A DNA stretch of 16,903 nt from DASUGM01 sp036274055 (GTDB taxonomy: Bacteria > Acidobacteriota > Vicinamibacteria > Vicinamibacterales > SCN-69-37): the NCBI GenBank assembly GCA_036274055.1, contig DASUGM010000210.1:1-16903 (forward strand), read 5' to 3'. Both the position numbers and the translations under genes were made by a program. The notes under the pieces were generated by a model, which searched no databases, was not told the origin of the DNA, and worked only from the letters and a program-made list of their open reading frames with translations. Position 1 is the stretch's first letter. Every line of letters starts with the position of its first letter. This document shows, one piece after another, positions 13,771 to 16,903 of this stretch.

Positions 13771-16473
13771 TCAATCAGTTCTGAGCGACACCAGCGGATC
13801 GACACGCGCCGCGCGGCGCGCCGGTACCGCGGCGGCGAACATCGTCGTCAGCAGCAGCGCCACCGCGACCGCGATGTAGACGCGCGGATCGCGCGGCTCC
13901 GGCTGGAACAGGAAGGCGCGAATGAACCGCTCCAGCGCCGCGGCGCCGACCCAGCCGACCGCCAGCCCGATCGCCGCAAGCCGAACCGCTCGCGACAACA
14001 CCATGCTGAGCATCTGCGCCGGCCGCGCGCCGAGCGCCATGCGCACGCCGATCTCCGTCACCCGCTGCGCGACGATATGCGCCATGACGCCGTAGATCCC
14101 GGCAAACACGAGCAGCAGCGCGATGCCGCCGAACGCGCCAATCAGCAGCATGTTGAATTGGCGCTGCGCCAGCAGCGTCGCAAACATGTCGTTCAGTGTC
14201 CGGACGTTGGACACGACCGCCGAGGGCGCCGCCGACCACGCCGCGTCCTTGACCGCGGCGATCAGGCTCGCGTCGCTCGATCGCAGCCGCACCGCGAGAC
14301 TGGTGCCGAGCGCGGCGCTCTGGCGCAGCGCGAGGTAGACCTGCGGCACGCGCTGGTCTTCCGGCCCACGGAACAGGGTGTCGGCAACGACGCCGACGAC
14401 CGTTCGAGGCTTCTCGTCGACCGTGACTTCGGCGCCAATCGGCTCGCGGTCGCCGAGATATCGCGCGACGGCGGTCTCACTGAGCACGACGACGTTCGGC
14501 GAATCGGCGCGATCGCTGTCCGCCAGCCAGCGGCCGCGCTGCAGCCGCAGGCCGATCACGTCGCGATAGCCCGGCGTGGTCTCGCAGATGAACGCCTCGT
14601 CGTCGCCAGAGAATGGCTCCGCCCGCCAGGCGACCTTGACGGTGTTGGTCCGCGACGAGCCGGTCAAGGGCAGGCCGCCGTTCATGAACGCGGCGCTTTC
14701 GACGCCCGGCGTGGTCTGGACGCGCGCCAGCACGGCGGCGAGCGTCGCGCGATCCTCGGCATCGGTCGCTTCTGGCGGCCGGCCAAGGGCATCCGCGCCG
14801 CGCCGCGGCGCGACCGACAGCGCGACGACGCGATCCGGATCGAAGCCGAGATCGCGGGTCGCCACCCGCCAGAAGCTGGCAACAAACAGCCCGGTCCCGA
14901 CGAGCAGGACGATCGCGAGCGCGACCTCGACGACCACCAGCGCGGCGCGGACGCGCTGTTGCCCGCGGTTCGCGGTGTTGGCGCGTCCCTGCTCGCGCAG
15001 TGCCAGCGAGACCCGCGGCCGCGTCAGCGCGACGGCAGGCGCGATGCCGACGAACAGCGCCGTCGCCACCCCGCAGAGCGACGCAATCACGAACACGCGG
15101 CCGTCGAGTGCAATCGCCGAGAGGCGCGGCAGCGCCTCCGGCAGCGTCGAACGGAGCAACGCGACGCCACCCTGCGACACCAGCCAACCGCCGGCCACGC
15201 CAAGCGCCGCAAGCAAGACGCTCTCGAGCGCGACGCCGCGCACAAGCGCGGCGCGCGTGGCGCCAAGCGCGGCGCGAATGCCGAACTCGCGCGCGCGACC
15301 GGAACCGCGCGCCAGCAGCAGGTTGGCGACGTTGACGCACGCAATCAACAGCACGAGCGCCACGGCACCCAGTAACAGCATCGTCCAGGACCGTACCGAG
15401 GCGCTGACAACCGCGTCGCGCAGGCGGCGCACGGTCACGCCGTGATCGTCGAACCACCTCGGGTACTGCGGCGCCAGCGCGTCGCGGATTTGCGTCATCC
15501 GCTGCCGCGCCCGTTCGATGGTCACCCCCGGGTTGAGACGCGCGACCACATTCAGCGAATAGGTGCGTCCGCCGCCGCGCTCGCGATCCCGTGCAGCGAA
15601 CGGCAACGGCACCCAGAAGCTGACGTCACTCAGACTCGCGGCCACGATGGGATAAGTGAACGCCGGCGGCATCACGCCGACGATCTGCCGGGCGCGATCC
15701 TCGAATTGGAGGGAGGCGCCGATCGCGGACGGACTGGCGCCGAAGCGCGATCGCCAGAATGCATCGCTGATCAAGACGACGTCGCCGGCGCCCGCCGCCT
15801 CGTCGGCGGCGCTGAACAGCCGCCCCATCTGCGGGACGATGCCCAGCATCGGAAACAGGCTCGCCGTCGTCCGCACCGACCGCATCCGCTCCGAGCGGTC
15901 GCCGTCGGTGAGCGTCAGGAAGACGTAGTTCGACGCGCCGATCTCCGAGAACACGTCCTGCCGCTCGAGCCATTCGAGATAATTCGGCGCCGCCGCCGTC
16001 GACGGCCGGCCGGTCTTGAGGTCCACCTCCGAGACGGACACCAGACGGTCGAGATCCGCGTACGGCAGCGGACGCAGAGCAATCGCATCGACGACCGCGA
16101 ATATGGTGGTGCTGGCGCCGAGACCGATCGTCAACACGAGGAGCGCGATCACCGTCGTCCCCGGTGTCGACAGGAGGGAACGCCGGGCGTTCCGGAGATC
16201 GACGGCGATCGCGCGAAACGGCGCGAGCATGCTGCCAGCACCTGAAGGCCCGTTTCGCCTGCGCTCGTCGGCGCGCAGCGAGGAGGCCGCGCGCATCGTG
16301 TCGCGCGTCGTCTTCACCCAGAACTGGAGCCAGCCGCGAAATCCGCCCGCCGCGCGCCGCCGCGCTCGATCGGCGCGGAAGAACGCGATCAGATCGGCAC
16401 GGTATTGCGCGCGAAATGGTCGGGGATACGCCAGCAAGAGGACGCGGAAGCACAGATCGCCGAGCGCGTTCAT
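13771..16473 (-). CDS. ADOP-type orphan ABC permease 3 (MacB/FtsX, duplicated)
   Basis: 900 residues from the ATG at 16473, overlapping padR by 4 bases (ATGA). Residues about 4-75 are a prefix of the same kind as permease 1 ('FRVLLLAYPRPFRAQYRADL'). Then 'DLRNARRSLLSTPGTTVIAL' into TM1 (about 102-130), periplasmic core 1, FtsX 1 ('ACVNVANLLLARGSGRAREF', 'IRAALGATRAALVRGVALES'; about 360-480), middle membrane segment 'VVEVALAIVLLVGTGLFVAS' (about 510-535), periplasmic core 2, FtsX 2 (about 775-885) and 'PARRAARVDPLVSLRTD' at the end. The three permeases share this frame but differ through the periplasmic domains, which suggests different partners or substrates. No ATPase is adjacent. A strong palindrome follows the stop. 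Confidence 0.94.
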   Translation of the reverse strand: MNALGDLCFRVLLLAYPRPFRAQYRADLIAFFRADRARRRAAGGFRGWLQFWVKTTRDTMRAASSLRADERRRNGPSGAGSMLAPFRAIAVDLRNARRSLLSTPGTTVIALLVLTIGLGASTTIFAVVDAIALRPLPYADLDRLVSVSEVDLKTGRPSTAAAPNYLEWLERQDVFSEIGASNYVFLTLTDGDRSERMRSVRTTASLFPMLGIVPQMGRLFSAADEAAGAGDVVLISDAFWRSRFGASPSAIGASLQFEDRARQIVGVMPPAFTYPIVAASLSDVSFWVPLPFAARDRERGGGRTYSLNVVARLNPGVTIERARQRMTQIRDALAPQYPRWFDDHGVTVRRLRDAVVSASVRSWTMLLLGAVALVLLIACVNVANLLLARGSGRAREFGIRAALGATRAALVRGVALESVLLAALGVAGGWLVSQGGVALLRSTLPEALPRLSAIALDGRVFVIASLCGVATALFVGIAPAVALTRPRVSLALREQGRANTANRGQQRVRAALVVVEVALAIVLLVGTGLFVASFWRVATRDLGFDPDRVVALSVAPRRGADALGRPPEATDAEDRATLAAVLARVQTTPGVESAAFMNGGLPLTGSSRTNTVKVAWRAEPFSGDDEAFICETTPGYRDVIGLRLQRGRWLADSDRADSPNVVVLSETAVARYLGDREPIGAEVTVDEKPRTVVGVVADTLFRGPEDQRVPQVYLALRQSAALGTSLAVRLRSSDASLIAAVKDAAWSAAPSAVVSNVRTLNDMFATLLAQRQFNMLLIGAFGGIALLLVFAGIYGVMAHIVAQRVTEIGVRMALGARPAQMLSMVLSRAVRLAAIGLAVGWVGAAALERFIRAFLFQPEPRDPRVYIAVAVALLLTTMFAAAVPARRAARVDPLVSLRTD

Positions 16474-16796
16474 GACAGCTTCGAGGCGGGCAGCAAACGC
16501 TTCGCGCGGGCGTAGTCGACGACGCGGCTGAGACGGCGCAGATGCGCGTCGAGGGCCACGCGCCCGGCGGGTTGCAGCCGATACGTGCGGCCGCGGCGCG
16601 GATCGCCCTTCGCGCTGGCGCCGCCGGCGATCAGGCCTTCGCGCTCGAGCCGGTAAATCGCCTGATACAGCGTCCCCGACCCGAGACTCATCGCGCCGTC
16701 GGTCCGGCGCTCAATTTCGAGCTTGATCCCGTAGCCGTGCTGCGGCCCGTCGGCGAGCGTCAACAGCACTTCGAATCCGATCGGCGTCAGGTCCAT
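16470..16796 (-). CDS. PadR-family regulator of ADOP permease 3
   Basis: 108 residues from the ATG at 16796; an in-frame ATG at 16814 would add six residues but lies inside the operator, upstream of the predicted transcription start. PadR core: 'MDLTPIGFEVLLTLADGPQH', 'GYGIKLEIERRT', 'MSLGSGTLYQAIYRLEREGL' (recognition helix), wing 'RRGRTYRLQPAGRVALDAHL', and a short dimer helix. The stop overlaps the permease ATG by 4 bases. A self-repressing role through the ATGTCA/TGACAT dyad is inferred from position. Confidence 0.94.
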   Translation of the reverse strand: MDLTPIGFEVLLTLADGPQHGYGIKLEIERRTDGAMSLGSGTLYQAIYRLEREGLIAGGASAKGDPRRGRTYRLQPAGRVALDAHLRRLSRVVDYARAKRLLPASKLS

Positions 16797-16832
16797 AGCG
16801 GCAATATATGTCATCCGTTGACATGTTTGCCA
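16797..16832 (-). promoter_or_regulatory. Promoter and PadR operator of the fourth padR, leaderless
   Basis: The perfect dyad ATGTCA-N5-TGACAT spans 16808-16824 and has the ATGT/ACAT ends described for PadR sites. On the minus strand TATATT (16808-16803) is a good -10, exactly 6 bases before the ATG at 16796, so transcription should begin at the start codon. The -35 is weak (TGGCAA, 16832-16827, 18-base spacing). No ribosome site is present. Confidence 0.7.
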
Positions 16833-16845
16833 GCGGACTATATCC

Positions 16846-16885
16846 GTGCGCCGGTGCGCCAGTGCGCCCGTGCGCCGGTGCGCCG
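16846..16885. repeat. Five tandem octamers GTGCGCCN
   Basis: Five consecutive 8-base units share GTGCGCC and differ only at the eighth base (G, A, C, G, G). They lie upstream of the fourth padR promoter. An inverted partner, if there is one, would lie beyond the right edge; the sequence after the array (CTCAGCACGC) is not yet a clear complement. Confidence 0.85.
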
Positions 16886-16903
16886 GCTCAGCACGCAGGA
16901 CGC

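Noticed and set aside
13359..13805. 148-codon minus-strand frame at the start of the membrane-protein gene
   Set aside because: Runs through the GATC palindrome and overlaps the membrane-protein gene in another frame; no recognisable domain.
13576..15375. 599-codon plus-strand frame over the palindrome and ADOP permease 3
   Set aside because: Begins in intergenic sequence, crosses the palindrome and then runs antisense to the permease; composition is Arg/Gln/Asp-rich without a fold.
16846..16885. Possible CRISPR array
   Set aside because: Units are 8 bases and directly adjacent, with no spacers and no cas genes nearby.

Overview
The window looks like a chromosomal segment of a high-GC Acidobacteriota bacterium, possibly a Vicinamibacteria-type lineage. 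The main evidence is three PadR regulators, each translationally coupled to a MacB/FtsX-type permease of about 880-900 residues. The permeases have two periplasmic core domains and two FtsX domains and lack their own ATPase, which is the layout known as ADOP (acidobacterial duplicated orphan permease). No rRNA, tRNA, CRISPR array, transposase or integrase was seen.

Layout: (1) 1-326 is the 3' end of a BON-domain gene, converging on a lipoprotein with a bacterial Ig-like domain (271-1167, minus). (2) 1280-2785 is a plus-strand operon: PadR, then an RDD membrane protein with an N-terminal HAAS-like helical domain, then an exported coiled-coil protein. (3) 2888-3589 encodes an exported beta-sandwich-like protein followed by a terminator. 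(4) 3822-6841 is PadR plus ADOP permease 1. (5) 10010-6976 (minus) is PadR plus ADOP permease 2, convergent with the first pair. (6) 13510-10318 (minus) holds a polytopic membrane protein followed by an exported M1-type zinc metallopeptidase. (7) 16796-13771 (minus) is PadR plus ADOP permease 3.

How the genes fit together: each PadR-permease pair overlaps by 4 bases (GTGA or ATGA), so repressor and permease are probably made from one message. Each PadR gene has its own dyad just upstream. In three of the four, a -10-like hexamer lies about 6 bases before the ATG and there is no Shine-Dalgarno sequence, which predicts a leaderless mRNA and self-repression. The dyads differ in sequence, so the paralogous repressors may be insulated from one another.

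The least explained signal is in the gene borders. Several contain a long imperfect palindrome or a tandem array built from a 7-10 base unit, and each border has its own motif (GAACNNNN, AGGANNNNNN, GATCNNNN, GGCTTGG, CGTACCCN, GTGCGCCN). The architecture is shared while the sequence is not, so a normal repeat-family search would miss it. The biological role is unknown; transcription termination or border insulation are the simplest ideas.
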